A DNA stretch of 64,000 bases from Lysobacter soyae (GTDB lineage Bacteria > Pseudomonadota > Gammaproteobacteria > Xanthomonadales > Xanthomonadaceae): positions 1,178,001 to 1,242,000 of the forward strand of contig NZ_CP080544.1 of NCBI RefSeq assembly GCF_019551435.1, in the 5' to 3' direction. The position numbers and the translations under genes are program-made. Under the pieces are notes generated by a model, which was not told the DNA's origin, made no database searches, and was given only the letters and a program-made list of their open reading frames with translations. Of this stretch, positions 12,426 through 21,824 are shown piece after piece; positions within the stretch are counted from its first letter, which is position 1; every line of letters begins with the position of its first letter.

Positions 12426-13322
12426 TCACGGCGCGGTATTGGCCGACTCTTGACTCAACCGAAGCTTCAACGCGGTCTTGGCGGATTCCGCCAATTTGCG
12501 ACAGGCCTGGGGTTGCACCAGTGCTTCTTTGCCTTCCAGTCGTTCAATGAGGTGACTGCTGGAGGGATGTGTGGTCATCAACACATCGCAAGGCGCTTTT
12601 TCCAGTCTGCTCAAGGTCTGTTGCATCGGGCGGGCGAGTGCACCTGCGTCGCTGTAGCGATACGTCTTATCGGAGATGGCGCTGACGCTATCCGAATAAA
12701 AGAAGTTCAGGCACACGCTGCCTTCGCATTCCCGCCATCGCCAGCCTGATCCGCCCGGTGTGTGCCCGGGCATCGGCACATTGATGATTGTTCGCTCCGC
12801 CGCGCGCAATCCGGCACCGGCCTTGATGGATTGAACATTCGCAATGGCCGGGAACGGATCCAAGACATCGAATTGCGGATCGCGACGGTCACTTTTGCCG
12901 CGCTTGAGTGATGCCGCGGCTTCTTGTCGGGTCAATACGACGGCGCCCGAATCCCGCTGCAACTGCGCAACACCCCCGACGTGGTCGAAATGTTCGTGCG
13001 ACACCAAGATGTATTTGATGTCCTTGAGGTCGACGCCCAGCGCGCGAAGATTCTTCTCGATTCGCTGCGCGCCCAATTTAGCGCCACCGTCAATCAACAC
13101 ATGTCCCTGCGGGCTCGCAATCAAGATCGAGGTGATTCCGCAAGTACCGACATACCAAACATCGCCGAAAAGATGGCGCGGAGGCATCGGGTCATCCCAA
13201 CCGGCATCTTCCGCGCACTGCAGCGGCTGATGCGGAGCGGGCAGGGTCGGCATGCGCGCGGGTGTCGCCGCGGCGGCCGAGCCGCATGCGGCAAACAAGG
13301 CAGACCACAGCGCTGCGCGCAT
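12426..13322 (-). CDS. subclass B3 metallo-beta-lactamase
   Basis: 298 residues with a Sec signal peptide (hydrophobic core ALWSALFAACG, cleavage near ATPA at about 21), so periplasmic. The full B3 zinc site is present: H109, H111, D113 and H114 in SHEHFDHVGG; H187 in MPGHTPGGSGW; H252 in TTHPSSSH. The run GWDDPMPPRHLFGDVWYVGT before the first strands is typical of B3 enzymes. Predicted role: hydrolysis of beta-lactams, probably including carbapenems. I chose the ATG at 13322 because it starts the signal peptide; the longer frame upstream lies in purB. It follows purB by 5 nt and seems to lack its own promoter. Confidence 0.88.
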   Translation of the reverse strand: MRAALWSALFAACGSAAAATPARMPTLPAPHQPLQCAEDAGWDDPMPPRHLFGDVWYVGTCGITSILIASPQGHVLIDGGAKLGAQRIEKNLRALGVDLKDIKYILVSHEHFDHVGGVAQLQRDSGAVVLTRQEAAASLKRGKSDRRDPQFDVLDPFPAIANVQSIKAGAGLRAAERTIINVPMPGHTPGGSGWRWRECEGSVCLNFFYSDSVSAISDKTYRYSDAGALARPMQQTLSRLEKAPCDVLMTTHPSSSHLIERLEGKEALVQPQACRKLAESAKTALKLRLSQESANTAP

Positions 13323-13327
13323 CGTCG

Positions 13328-14728
<1,401 letters not shown>

Positions 14729-14777
14729 CTAAACGGTGCAGGGCGTAGGCTTGGTGCGGACAGTTATGGAGCGCATC

Positions 14778-16172
14778 ATGGCCACCCGCAAGAATAGTGA
14801 TGTCGGTGTACGAATCATGTCGGACAGCATGGGGCGGATCGAAGTCCCGGCTGCGGCTCTGTGGGGTGCCCAAACCCAGCGGGCCGTCGAGAATTTCGAT
14901 CTGTCCGGTCAACCGATGCATGCGGACTTCATTCGCACACTCGGCTTGCTGAAAGCCGTTGCCGCCACAGCGAACGCGACCCTCAAGCAGCTTCCGGTTC
15001 GTACAGCGACCGCCATCAGGCGTGCCGGAATGGAAGTTGCCAGCGGCTATTTCGACGCGCATTTCCCGATCGACCGTTATCAGACGGGTTCCGGCACCTC
15101 TACCAATATGAACGCGAATGAGGTGATCGCAAGTCTGGCGACGCGAGCATCGGGCAAGCCGGTCCACCCGAATGATCAAGTCAATATGGGGCAAAGCTCG
15201 AACGACATCATCCCCACGGCGATGCGCGTTGCCAGCGCGCTGACGGCCAGCGACCGTTTGCTACCGGCACTCGCGCATTTGCGGAAGACCATCGCAAGAA
15301 AGGCGAGGGCCCACGCACGAACCGTCAAGACGGGCCGGACCCATCTCATGGATGCGATGCCCTTGACCGTGGCGCAGGAGTTGGGCGCGTGGGCATCGCA
15401 ACTGCAATCTGCCGAAGACCGCATCAAAGACACACTGAAACGCGTCAAACGTTTGCCCATCGGGGGCACCGCGATTGGCACCGGTATCAATGCGCATCCG
15501 CGTTTTGCGGCGACATTCGTCCGCACGTTGAACGCCACTGGCCCGGTGAAATTCACCGCCGCTGCCGACAAGTTCGAAGGCATCGCCGCACAGGATGATC
15601 TCGTCGAACTTTCCGGTCAGCTGAGCGCGGCCGCCGTCGCTCTGATGAAAATCTCAAACGATTTGCGCTGGATGAACTCCGGCCCCTTGGCGGGACTGGC
15701 AGAGATTGAACTGGAAGCGCTTCAGCCCGGAAGCTCGATCATGCCGGGCAAGGTCAATCCCGTGATTCCCGAAGCCGTTGCCATGGCGTGTGCGCAAATC
15801 ATGGGCTTGCATACCGCAAATACCGTCGCGGGACAGAGTGGCAACTTCCAACTCAATGTGATGTTGCCTTTGCTCGCCAACAACCTTTTGGACGCCATCG
15901 ACTTGTTATCCCGCGCCGCCTTTGCACTGGCGGACGACGCCATTGCGAATTTTGTCGTCAATCGCAAAAAGATCGATGAAGCCCTGGCCAGGAACCCGAT
16001 CTTGGTGACCGCGCTCAACCCGATCATCGGGTACGACCGCGCTGCGGCCATTGCGAAACGCGCCTATAAAGAAGGGCGACCAGTGTTAGAGGTCGCCCTT
16101 GAAGACAGCGGATTGGATCGATCCACGTTGACCCGGCTTTTGGAACCACTCCAACTCACCGGATCACGCTGA
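14778..16172 (+). CDS. fumC: class II fumarate hydratase
   Basis: 464-residue iron-independent fumarase converting fumarate to malate in the TCA cycle. The active-site segments TGSGTSTNMNANEV, GQSSNDIIPTAMR and GRTHLMDAMP and the superfamily signature GSSIMPGKVNP are all present. The ATG at 14778 is chosen because a GGAG lies 6 nt before it; an in-frame ATG at 14766 overlaps that region. It is divergent from purB and ends only 2 nt from the convergent lipoprotein gene, so no intergenic terminator can exist there. Confidence 0.95.
   Translation: MATRKNSDVGVRIMSDSMGRIEVPAAALWGAQTQRAVENFDLSGQPMHADFIRTLGLLKAVAATANATLKQLPVRTATAIRRAGMEVASGYFDAHFPIDRYQTGSGTSTNMNANEVIASLATRASGKPVHPNDQVNMGQSSNDIIPTAMRVASALTASDRLLPALAHLRKTIARKARAHARTVKTGRTHLMDAMPLTVAQELGAWASQLQSAEDRIKDTLKRVKRLPIGGTAIGTGINAHPRFAATFVRTLNATGPVKFTAAADKFEGIAAQDDLVELSGQLSAAAVALMKISNDLRWMNSGPLAGLAEIELEALQPGSSIMPGKVNPVIPEAVAMACAQIMGLHTANTVAGQSGNFQLNVMLPLLANNLLDAIDLLSRAAFALADDAIANFVVNRKKIDEALARNPILVTALNPIIGYDRAAAIAKRAYKEGRPVLEVALEDSGLDRSTLTRLLEPLQLTGSR
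16072..16100. other. perfect hairpin inside the 3' end of fumC
   Basis: A 10-bp perfect inverted repeat (AAGGGCGACC / GGTCGCCCTT) with a 9-nt loop lies in fumC codons near the convergent gene end. On the minus strand it is followed by a short pyrimidine-rich stretch (CTTCTTTAT). It could act as the terminator for the convergent ytr operon, which otherwise has no room for one. The role is inferred. Confidence 0.4.
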
Positions 16173-16174
16173 GG

Positions 16175-16870
16175 TCATTCCTTTTCTTTGTCTTTCATGC
16201 AGTCATCGATACTGCCCTGCGTGATGTTTGCGTAGGGTTTGAACTCGGGCATGATTGCCGCCAATGCTTGTTGTGTCTGCATCATCGGCCCCAGGTTGTT
16301 GCAAAGAACACGCGCTTGCGCTTCCAGTTCCTTACCTTTCGCTTCCATCTTGGCTTCGTAACGCTGGCGCGCTTCGTCACCGCCCACTATCAGACCGGGA
16401 ATACCGGTGAGGGCTTCGTTGGCGAGATCGGCGCCTTGGACGCCCATGTTCATACCCGCGTTGGCGATATCAATGATTTCTTCACGATACGCCAGCAGCA
16501 ACTTGCGTTGGTCCGGTGTCGGCGTGACAGTCTTGCCTGCAATCAGCAAGTCACCCGTCGGCGTGATTTCCGCTTGAGGCAGGCTGGAATCAGACTTTAT
16601 TTTGACACCATTGATATTGATGTTGTCGCCACCGTTGATGGAAATGTTCTCTTTGGCCAGTTTTTCGCGCGCCTCCGCCAAAGCCTTGGCCGTTTGTTGT
16701 CCGAGCTCACTTTGCGGAATGGCATGACCGTTTGCGTCCACTTGGACGGTGCCGGTCGACGCACCTGGCGGGTTCGGCGGGGCCGGCGGCTGCGGCGGGC
16801 TCGGGGGTTGGCAAGCGCTCACCAAGGTGAGCGCTGCAACGGTGGCGAGGCTGAGCAATGTTTTGTTCAT
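16175..16870 (-). CDS. DUF2884 (YggN-family) lipoprotein
   Basis: 231-residue lipoprotein precursor. A signal peptide ends in the lipobox LVSAC (Cys at about 20), and the residue after the Cys is Q, so outer-membrane sorting is expected. A proline-rich tether follows directly (QPPSPPQPPAPPNPPG), then a domain whose paired statements (AEITPTGDLLIAGKTVTPTPDQRKLL, then LLAYREEIIDIANAGM) resemble DUF2884/YggN. Function is unknown. The ATG at 16870 has AAGGAG upstream. It is the last gene of the YtrA-controlled operon, 22 nt after the permease. Confidence 0.8.
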   Translation of the reverse strand: MNKTLLSLATVAALTLVSACQPPSPPQPPAPPNPPGASTGTVQVDANGHAIPQSELGQQTAKALAEAREKLAKENISINGGDNININGVKIKSDSSLPQAEITPTGDLLIAGKTVTPTPDQRKLLLAYREEIIDIANAGMNMGVQGADLANEALTGIPGLIVGGDEARQRYEAKMEAKGKELEAQARVLCNNLGPMMQTQQALAAIMPEFKPYANITQGSIDDCMKDKEKE

Positions 16871-16892
16871 GGTCGTCTCCTTCTTTTCTCGA

Positions 16893-17933
16893 TCAGCCTT
16901 CATCGCGGAAGCGGCGAAGACGAATGGCCACAAAGATCATCGCGATACCTGCCACTGCGCCAATCCAAAGTGTGGGGCTCGCCAGGAGCTCGGTACCTGA
17001 GGTCTTCAAGACGATGTCGCGAAGGCCGTGCTCGGTGCCTTTGAGATGGCCGTTTCGTGCCATTTCCAAGACGTGGGTACCCGGGAAAGCACTGGTCAAA
17101 ATCCGTACCACGATGTTTTTCCAGTACCAGTCATCGGCAACGTTGAAAATACGCAACAAATCGAACCAAGAGATCAACACACCGGTGAACAACGGCACGC
17201 CGACCGCCCACAGGAAGGGAACGCGTTTGGACCATGCGGACACCATCAACAGCCAGCCTGCAGTCGGCAACGCCCACACTGCGTACAACGGAATCCACAG
17301 CAGCAGGCTGCCAAAAATCGTCAGGTAGTCGAGATTGGCCAAATACACGGTGACCGGGTTCACGCCATTGAAGGCCAGAAATCCGCAGAACATCAGCATT
17401 GAGGCAAGCATGACGATCAGTGCGGCAGCGCCGGCGATGATCGGTGCAACGATCAGCGCCGTCACCGCTTTGGAGATCACCGTTTCGGAATCGGAGACCG
17501 GCAAGGATTTCCAGAACAGAATGCTCTTGTCCTTGCGTTCTTCAAACATGGCATTGACCAAGTAGAAGAACACTACGAATCCGAAGACGACGATCGGCCA
17601 GGTCGCAGACATCATCGTGAGTCCGGTGAAGGCATCACGCAATTGGCCCAAATCTTCAGGATTCATCCTCGACAGTTCACGGGCCAAATCGACTTTGCCC
17701 ATCGGATGGGATTGGCCGTTGATGTTCACCATGCGGTCATTGCGCGACAAGATGCTTTGAAGCGCACCGCCTCCGATCAATTGGAAGAACAGAAAGATCG
17801 CGCCGGAAATCAGCGGTGCCCAGAAGAAGCCACCCTTGTGTTCCCAGAACTCCCGTTTGAGGAGCAGTTTCATCGTGTTCGTACCGTGGGATTGCGTGCG
17901 AACAACGCTCGGATTATTGATCATCGTGTTCAT
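16893..17933 (-). CDS. ABC transporter permease, ABC-2 type
   Basis: 346-residue inner-membrane protein with a cytosolic start, one helix near residue 35-55, a large external segment (about 60-115), then five or six helices. It has no binding-protein partner in the operon. Its start overlaps the ATPase stop as ATGA, so the two are translationally coupled and form one transporter. By analogy with ytr-type ABC systems it may export or sense envelope-active compounds, but the substrate cannot be read from sequence. The weak N-terminal extension MNTMINNP before the LLLKREFWEHKGG membrane-proximal motif leaves the exact start somewhat open. Confidence 0.85.
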   Translation of the reverse strand: MNTMINNPSVVRTQSHGTNTMKLLLKREFWEHKGGFFWAPLISGAIFLFFQLIGGGALQSILSRNDRMVNINGQSHPMGKVDLARELSRMNPEDLGQLRDAFTGLTMMSATWPIVVFGFVVFFYLVNAMFEERKDKSILFWKSLPVSDSETVISKAVTALIVAPIIAGAAALIVMLASMLMFCGFLAFNGVNPVTVYLANLDYLTIFGSLLLWIPLYAVWALPTAGWLLMVSAWSKRVPFLWAVGVPLFTGVLISWFDLLRIFNVADDWYWKNIVVRILTSAFPGTHVLEMARNGHLKGTEHGLRDIVLKTSGTELLASPTLWIGAVAGIAMIFVAIRLRRFRDEG

Positions 17934-18793
17934 GCGTAGGTTCCTTTCATGGTGGCGACGAACAGATCCGCCACGCCGGGAGTACGGGTTTCACCCAGTT
18001 GCTGCAGTTGGTCGGCAGGTACGTTGTCGAACAGCATCACCGTCTTGCCAAACGGCATGGCGCGCTCGCCGATCGGTTTCCAGCTTCGGCCGGCTTCGAC
18101 CTTTCCGGCATCCACCAGCACTTCGGTGAAGCGTTCCGCCAGATTTTCCATCGATGCATCCAAGACGATCTTGCCTTCCTGGATGAAGATCAAGTCGGTC
18201 AGAATGTGCTCGATCTCTTCAACTTGGTGCGTCGTGATGAGGATGGTTTTGTCCTCGTCGAAATAGTCTTCCAACAGTCGTTGGTAGAACTCACGACGAT
18301 AGAGAATGTCGAGGCCGAGCGTGGGCTCGTCGAGCACCAAAAGCTTGGCATCGATGGCCATGACCAGTGCCAGATGTAGCTGCACCACCATGCCCTTGGA
18401 CATCTCCTTGACCTTCATCTTCGGGGTCAATTTGGTGTTTTCGATGAAGCGGTTGAAGCGGGCACGATCGAATCGCGGGTGGACACCTTCGACGAACTCT
18501 GCCGCCTGACCAACTGTGATCCAGCGCGGCAGGACTGCAACGTCGGCGATGAAGCACACATCGTTCATCAGATCGTCGCGTTCGGTCATCGGATCGCGAC
18601 CCAACACCTTCAACTCACCCTCATAGGGCACGAGGCCGAGGATGGACTTCAACGCCGTGGTCTTGCCCGAACCGTTCGGACCGATCAAGCCGACGATTCG
18701 GCCCTTTTCGATCTTGAAATTCGCGTTATCGACCGCGTACGTCCCCTTTTTGTATGACTTCTTGAGCCCCTTGGCTTGAATGACCTGACTCAT
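17930..18793 (-). CDS. ABC transporter ATP-binding protein (YtrB-like)
   Basis: 287 residues. Walker A GPNGSGKTT, a signature motif degenerated to MSKGM in place of LSGGQ, Walker B LLVLDEPTLGLD and the switch histidine in ITTHQVEEIE are visible. The degenerate signature is common among GntR/YtrA-linked ABC ATPases. The ATG at 18793 overlaps the stop of the regulator gene by 4 nt, and the 3' end overlaps the permease start by 4 nt. It energises the adjacent permease. Confidence 0.9.
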   Translation of the reverse strand: MSQVIQAKGLKKSYKKGTYAVDNANFKIEKGRIVGLIGPNGSGKTTALKSILGLVPYEGELKVLGRDPMTERDDLMNDVCFIADVAVLPRWITVGQAAEFVEGVHPRFDRARFNRFIENTKLTPKMKVKEMSKGMVVQLHLALVMAIDAKLLVLDEPTLGLDILYRREFYQRLLEDYFDEDKTILITTHQVEEIEHILTDLIFIQEGKIVLDASMENLAERFTEVLVDAGKVEAGRSWKPIGERAMPFGKTVMLFDNVPADQLQQLGETRTPGVADLFVATMKGTYA

Positions 18794-19161
18794 GTTGCAC
18801 CCCATTTTGACTTCGGATCGAGTAATTCGCCCAGGTCCAGCCCGAGCAAGTGGATGCGCTCCAAGACCTGTGGCCATTCTTCTTTGAGGAAACGGTCACG
18901 CTCGTTGTTGCGCAGTTTGGTGTTGGCACCATCGGTCACATACATACCGATGCCGCGACGTTTTTCGACCATTCCGTCGTCGACGAGCTCTTGATAGGCG
19001 CGTGACACGGTGATCGGGTTAAGTTGATATTCCGCGGCCACTTGGCGAACGGAGGGCAAGGCATCGCCGGGCTTGAGTTGGCCTTCAAGCATCATCGTGA
19101 TGACCTTTTCTTTGAGTTGGCGGTAAATCGGGCTGCCATCGGCCCATTGAACGGGAGACAT
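18790..19161 (-). CDS. GntR family, YtrA-subfamily transcriptional regulator
   Basis: 123 residues: an N-terminal winged helix (PIYRQLKEKV, then LPSVRQVAAEYQLNPITVSRAYQEL and the wing KRRGIGMYV) and a very short helical C-terminus. That architecture defines the YtrA subfamily, whose members normally repress their own ABC operon and are released by an envelope-acting signal. The ATG at 19161 follows AGGGGG by 9 nt. It lies 5 nt after the small leader gene and overlaps the ATPase by 4 nt. The promoter upstream of the leader gene carries a matching palindromic operator, so autorepression is likely. Confidence 0.92.
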   Translation of the reverse strand: MSPVQWADGSPIYRQLKEKVITMMLEGQLKPGDALPSVRQVAAEYQLNPITVSRAYQELVDDGMVEKRRGIGMYVTDGANTKLRNNERDRFLKEEWPQVLERIHLLGLDLGELLDPKSKWGAT

Positions 19162-19166
19162 GTCGT

Positions 19167-19400
19167 TCAACCCCCTGCGGTGAATGAAAAGAACGGCATC
19201 GTGAGATGATGCCGGGCGAGCGTTTTTTTGCGTACGGCTTTTTGATCAACAACTGCGTCGCGAGCCACCGGGCCTGACGGCGACTTGCGTTTGCCTTCTG
19301 CCATGGCCGGCACGATGGCTGCAAAGATCAATGCGACAAACAGCAGCAAAAACGCCGGTTGCGTCATGACGCTGAGTGCCTTTTGAGTCCGGGTGTTCAT
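19167..19400 (-). CDS. small secreted or membrane peptide, first gene of the YtrA operon
   Basis: 77 residues, not recognised. A short basic N-terminus is followed by a hydrophobic run (about residues 16-32) and a plausible signal-peptidase site after AMA (34/35). Cleavage would leave about 43 residues, rich in K/R with a net charge near +6 and a hydrophobic tail (MPFFSF). Alternatively it stays as a single-pass membrane protein. An AGGA lies 7 nt before the ATG, and a strong promoter lies directly upstream, so translation is likely. It is cotranscribed with the regulator 5 nt downstream. Confidence 0.65.
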   Translation of the reverse strand: MNTRTQKALSVMTQPAFLLLFVALIFAAIVPAMAEGKRKSPSGPVARDAVVDQKAVRKKTLARHHLTMPFFSFTAGG

Positions 19401-19419
19401 GGAGCCATCCTGTTGGAGT

Positions 19420-19443
19420 GGTGTTGTATTGAACTATAACACC
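19420..19443. promoter_or_regulatory. YtrA operator, GGTG-N16-CACC palindrome
   Basis: Inverted repeat TGGTGTT-N12-AACACCA. Its core reads GGTG, 16 nt, CACC, which as I recall is exactly the motif reported for the YtrA regulator of Xanthomonas citri. It covers the -10 hexamer and presumptive start site of the operon promoter, as expected for a repressor. Extra CACC half-sites lie just upstream. Confidence 0.75.
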
Positions 19444-19460
19444 AACACTGAACATGTCAA
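19433..19460 (-). promoter_or_regulatory. sigma70 promoter of the YtrA operon
   Basis: Minus strand: consensus -35 TTGACA (19455-19460), 16-bp spacer, -10 TATAGT (19433-19438). Transcription should start near 19426, giving a leader of about 25 nt before the small peptide gene. This is the best-formed promoter I found in the window, and the operator overlaps it. Confidence 0.8.
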
Positions 19461-19498
19461 CACCGGAATGACCCAACTAAAGGCATGGTCCGTGAAAT

Positions 19499-20467
19499 TT
19501 ATCTAAGTGATTGAATCAATTGCAAAAAACGCGTCGCATCGACGTTTCCGCCGCTGATAATGACGCCTACGCGGGTGCCAGCGGGCAGTTGTAGCGCACC
19601 GGAGACTAGGGCGCCCAGGCCCAAGCAACCCGTCGGTTCGACCCAAATCTTCATGCGTTCGGCGTAGAGCTGCATGGCTTGGATCAAGGCCGGGTCATCG
19701 ACGGCGACCACGTCGGTCACCAAGCTGCGAATGATGTCGAAGGTGAGGGTACCCAGTGCTTGAGTTTGTGCACCATCGGCGATGGTCTTCGGCGTGTCGA
19801 TTTGCACGATTTCGCCTTTTTGAAAGCTTTGCTGGCCGTCATTACCGGCCAGAGGTTCGCAACCGATGACCCGGATATCCGGTTGAAGCGCTTTCGCCGC
19901 GATGGCGGTGCCTGCCAGCAAACCACCGCCGCCCAGCGGTGCGCAAATCACCTCGAGGTCAGGAACCTCTTGCATGAATTCAAGCGCAACAGTGCCTTGT
20001 CCGGCAATCACGTGCGGGTGATTGAAAGGCGGGATGATTGTCATACCGGAGTGTGCGGCGATCTCATCGCAAATGCTCTCCCGGTTCTCCTGATACCGGT
20101 CGTAAAAACGCACTTCCGCACCGTAGGCCTTCGTCGCCGCGATCTTAATAACAGGCGCGTCAGCGGGCATGACGATGGTTGCCGGCATTTGCAGCAGGCG
20201 TGCGCTGCATGCAATCGCTTGTGCGTGATTCCCGGAAGACGCGGTCACCACGCCATGTCGCTTTTGATCAGCATCAAATTGCGAAAGCGCGTTGTAGGCG
20301 CCACGCATCTTGAATGCACCGACCCGTTGGAAGTTCTCACATTTGAAATGCAGATCCAATCCGGTCAATGCATTCAATGCGGAGGAGGTGAGAACCGGTG
20401 TTTTGTTCACTGCGCACGCGATCCGATCTGCAGCTGTGACGATGTCTTCGAAAACGACTGCGTGCAT
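19499..20467 (-). CDS. PLP-dependent threonine/serine dehydratase family protein
   Basis: 322-residue fold-type II PLP enzyme. The Schiff-base lysine is K53 in VGAFKMRGAYNAL, the SSGNHAQA motif binds the substrate carboxylate, and the phosphate loop is GGGGLL near residue 180. There is no C-terminal ACT-type regulatory domain, so it is the short catabolic form (threonine/serine dehydratase, serine racemase or threo-3-hydroxyaspartate ammonia-lyase type) rather than full-length biosynthetic IlvA. Sequence alone does not separate these activities. It stands alone, in the same direction as the sugar dehydrogenase gene upstream. Confidence 0.88.
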   Translation of the reverse strand: MHAVVFEDIVTAADRIACAVNKTPVLTSSALNALTGLDLHFKCENFQRVGAFKMRGAYNALSQFDADQKRHGVVTASSGNHAQAIACSARLLQMPATIVMPADAPVIKIAATKAYGAEVRFYDRYQENRESICDEIAAHSGMTIIPPFNHPHVIAGQGTVALEFMQEVPDLEVICAPLGGGGLLAGTAIAAKALQPDIRVIGCEPLAGNDGQQSFQKGEIVQIDTPKTIADGAQTQALGTLTFDIIRSLVTDVVAVDDPALIQAMQLYAERMKIWVEPTGCLGLGALVSGALQLPAGTRVGVIISGGNVDATRFLQLIQSLR

Positions 20468-20517
20468 ATGCGGGACTTTTCGGAAAGGTGTGGCGGAATT
20501 CTATCGGCGAAAGGAGT

Positions 20518-21690
20518 TCACGGTGCCAAGCGCAGAAGTTTCGCGTTGCTACCGTCTTCCAATGCCCAGACTGACTCGTCCGGTGCTTGGACGACATCAC
20601 GTATCCGCTCACCCATGTCGATCCGCTCCACTTCGCGCGCATGGCCATTCTCAATCTTCACGCGTATGAGGGCCTCGGATGAAAGGCCGCTGATCAATGC
20701 ATCACCGGTCCATTGCGGTATGCGTTTGCCGGTGTAGAACATCAAACTGGAGGGCGAGATGACCGGCGTCCAGGTCATTAACGGTGCGCGGAATTCCGGG
20801 CGAGTCTTGTGGTCTGGAATCGACTTGCCGCTGTAATGATCCCCATCAGACACCTCCGGGTAACCGTAATTTTTTCCGCGTTCAATCACATTGAACTCAT
20901 CGCCACCGCGCGGTCCCATTTCATGTTCGTAGAGCTTTCCGTCCGCGGGGTTGAAGGCCAGCCCTAACAAGTTTCTATGGCCGAGCGACCAAATTTGAGT
21001 GGCGACGCCGCCTTGCGCGAAGAAGGGATTATCAGCAGGGGAGGTGCCGTCATCATTCAGGCGCAACACTTTGCCTAAGTTGGCTTTCATGTCTTGGGCG
21101 GGGAAGAATTTTTGCCGTTCACCCGAGGTGACGAACATCTTTCCATCCGTTGCGAACACAATGCGATGGCTGTAATGCCCCTCACCTTCGACTTTCGGGA
21201 CCTGTCGCCAGATGACTTCGCCATCGGATAACTGGCCGTTACCTTGGTCATCCAAAGCGAGCTTCGCGCGCATGATGGCGGCGCCTTGGGTGCCATTCCC
21301 GCCGGATTCCGCAAAACTCAAATAGACCATTCGGTTGTTGGCGTAGTCCGGATGAAGTGCGATGTCACCCAAGCCGCCTTGGCCGCCGTAGGCCACTGAA
21401 GGAGTGCCGGAAATGTTTCCGGTTTTTCCCGTAACGGGATCAAACAATCGCAGATTTCCTTTTTTCTCTGTGACCAACAAGCGCCCGTCGGGCAGGAATG
21501 TCATTGCCCACGGTTCGTTGAATCGTGCGAGCTCGGTTCGCTTCAGGTTCATGGCCTTCGGGGCGCCCGCGGCATCTCGCTTCGCATCGTTTTGCCCCGG
21601 ATTGCCGGCAGTGCCGTTTTGGCAGGCGGCAAACAGGATGGCGGCAGCGGCCAAGGGCAGGGCAGTGAGCTGATGTCGAGTCGTCTTCAT
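20518..21690 (-). CDS. PQQ-dependent aldose sugar dehydrogenase-like lipoprotein
   Basis: 390 residues. The signal peptide has a lipobox (LFAAC), predicting a periplasm-facing lipoprotein. The rest is the six-bladed beta-propeller of soluble glucose dehydrogenase/YliI type: NEPWAMTFLPDGRLLVTEKKGNL, a GGLGDIALHPDY blade, SHRIVFATDGKMFV, GHRNLLGLAFNPADGKLYEHEMGPRGGDEFN and NYGYPEVS. These enzymes oxidise aldose sugars with PQQ and Ca2+. The start at 21690 has GGAG 7 nt upstream. It is divergent from the CDF exporter. Cofactor synthesis genes are not in the window. Confidence 0.9.
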   Translation of the reverse strand: MKTTRHQLTALPLAAAAILFAACQNGTAGNPGQNDAKRDAAGAPKAMNLKRTELARFNEPWAMTFLPDGRLLVTEKKGNLRLFDPVTGKTGNISGTPSVAYGGQGGLGDIALHPDYANNRMVYLSFAESGGNGTQGAAIMRAKLALDDQGNGQLSDGEVIWRQVPKVEGEGHYSHRIVFATDGKMFVTSGERQKFFPAQDMKANLGKVLRLNDDGTSPADNPFFAQGGVATQIWSLGHRNLLGLAFNPADGKLYEHEMGPRGGDEFNVIERGKNYGYPEVSDGDHYSGKSIPDHKTRPEFRAPLMTWTPVISPSSLMFYTGKRIPQWTGDALISGLSSEALIRVKIENGHAREVERIDMGERIRDVVQAPDESVWALEDGSNAKLLRLAP

Positions 21691-21824
21691 AGCAATTCTC
21701 CGGTATCCGGCCATTGTGAAAGAGGCGGGGTTAAACGGCTGTCAGTACATCATGTGATTGTGTCCGCTTAATCCGCTGCCTAAGATGCCGCTTGAATCCA
21801 TGCTATGAAGGTAGGCCTGCGTCG

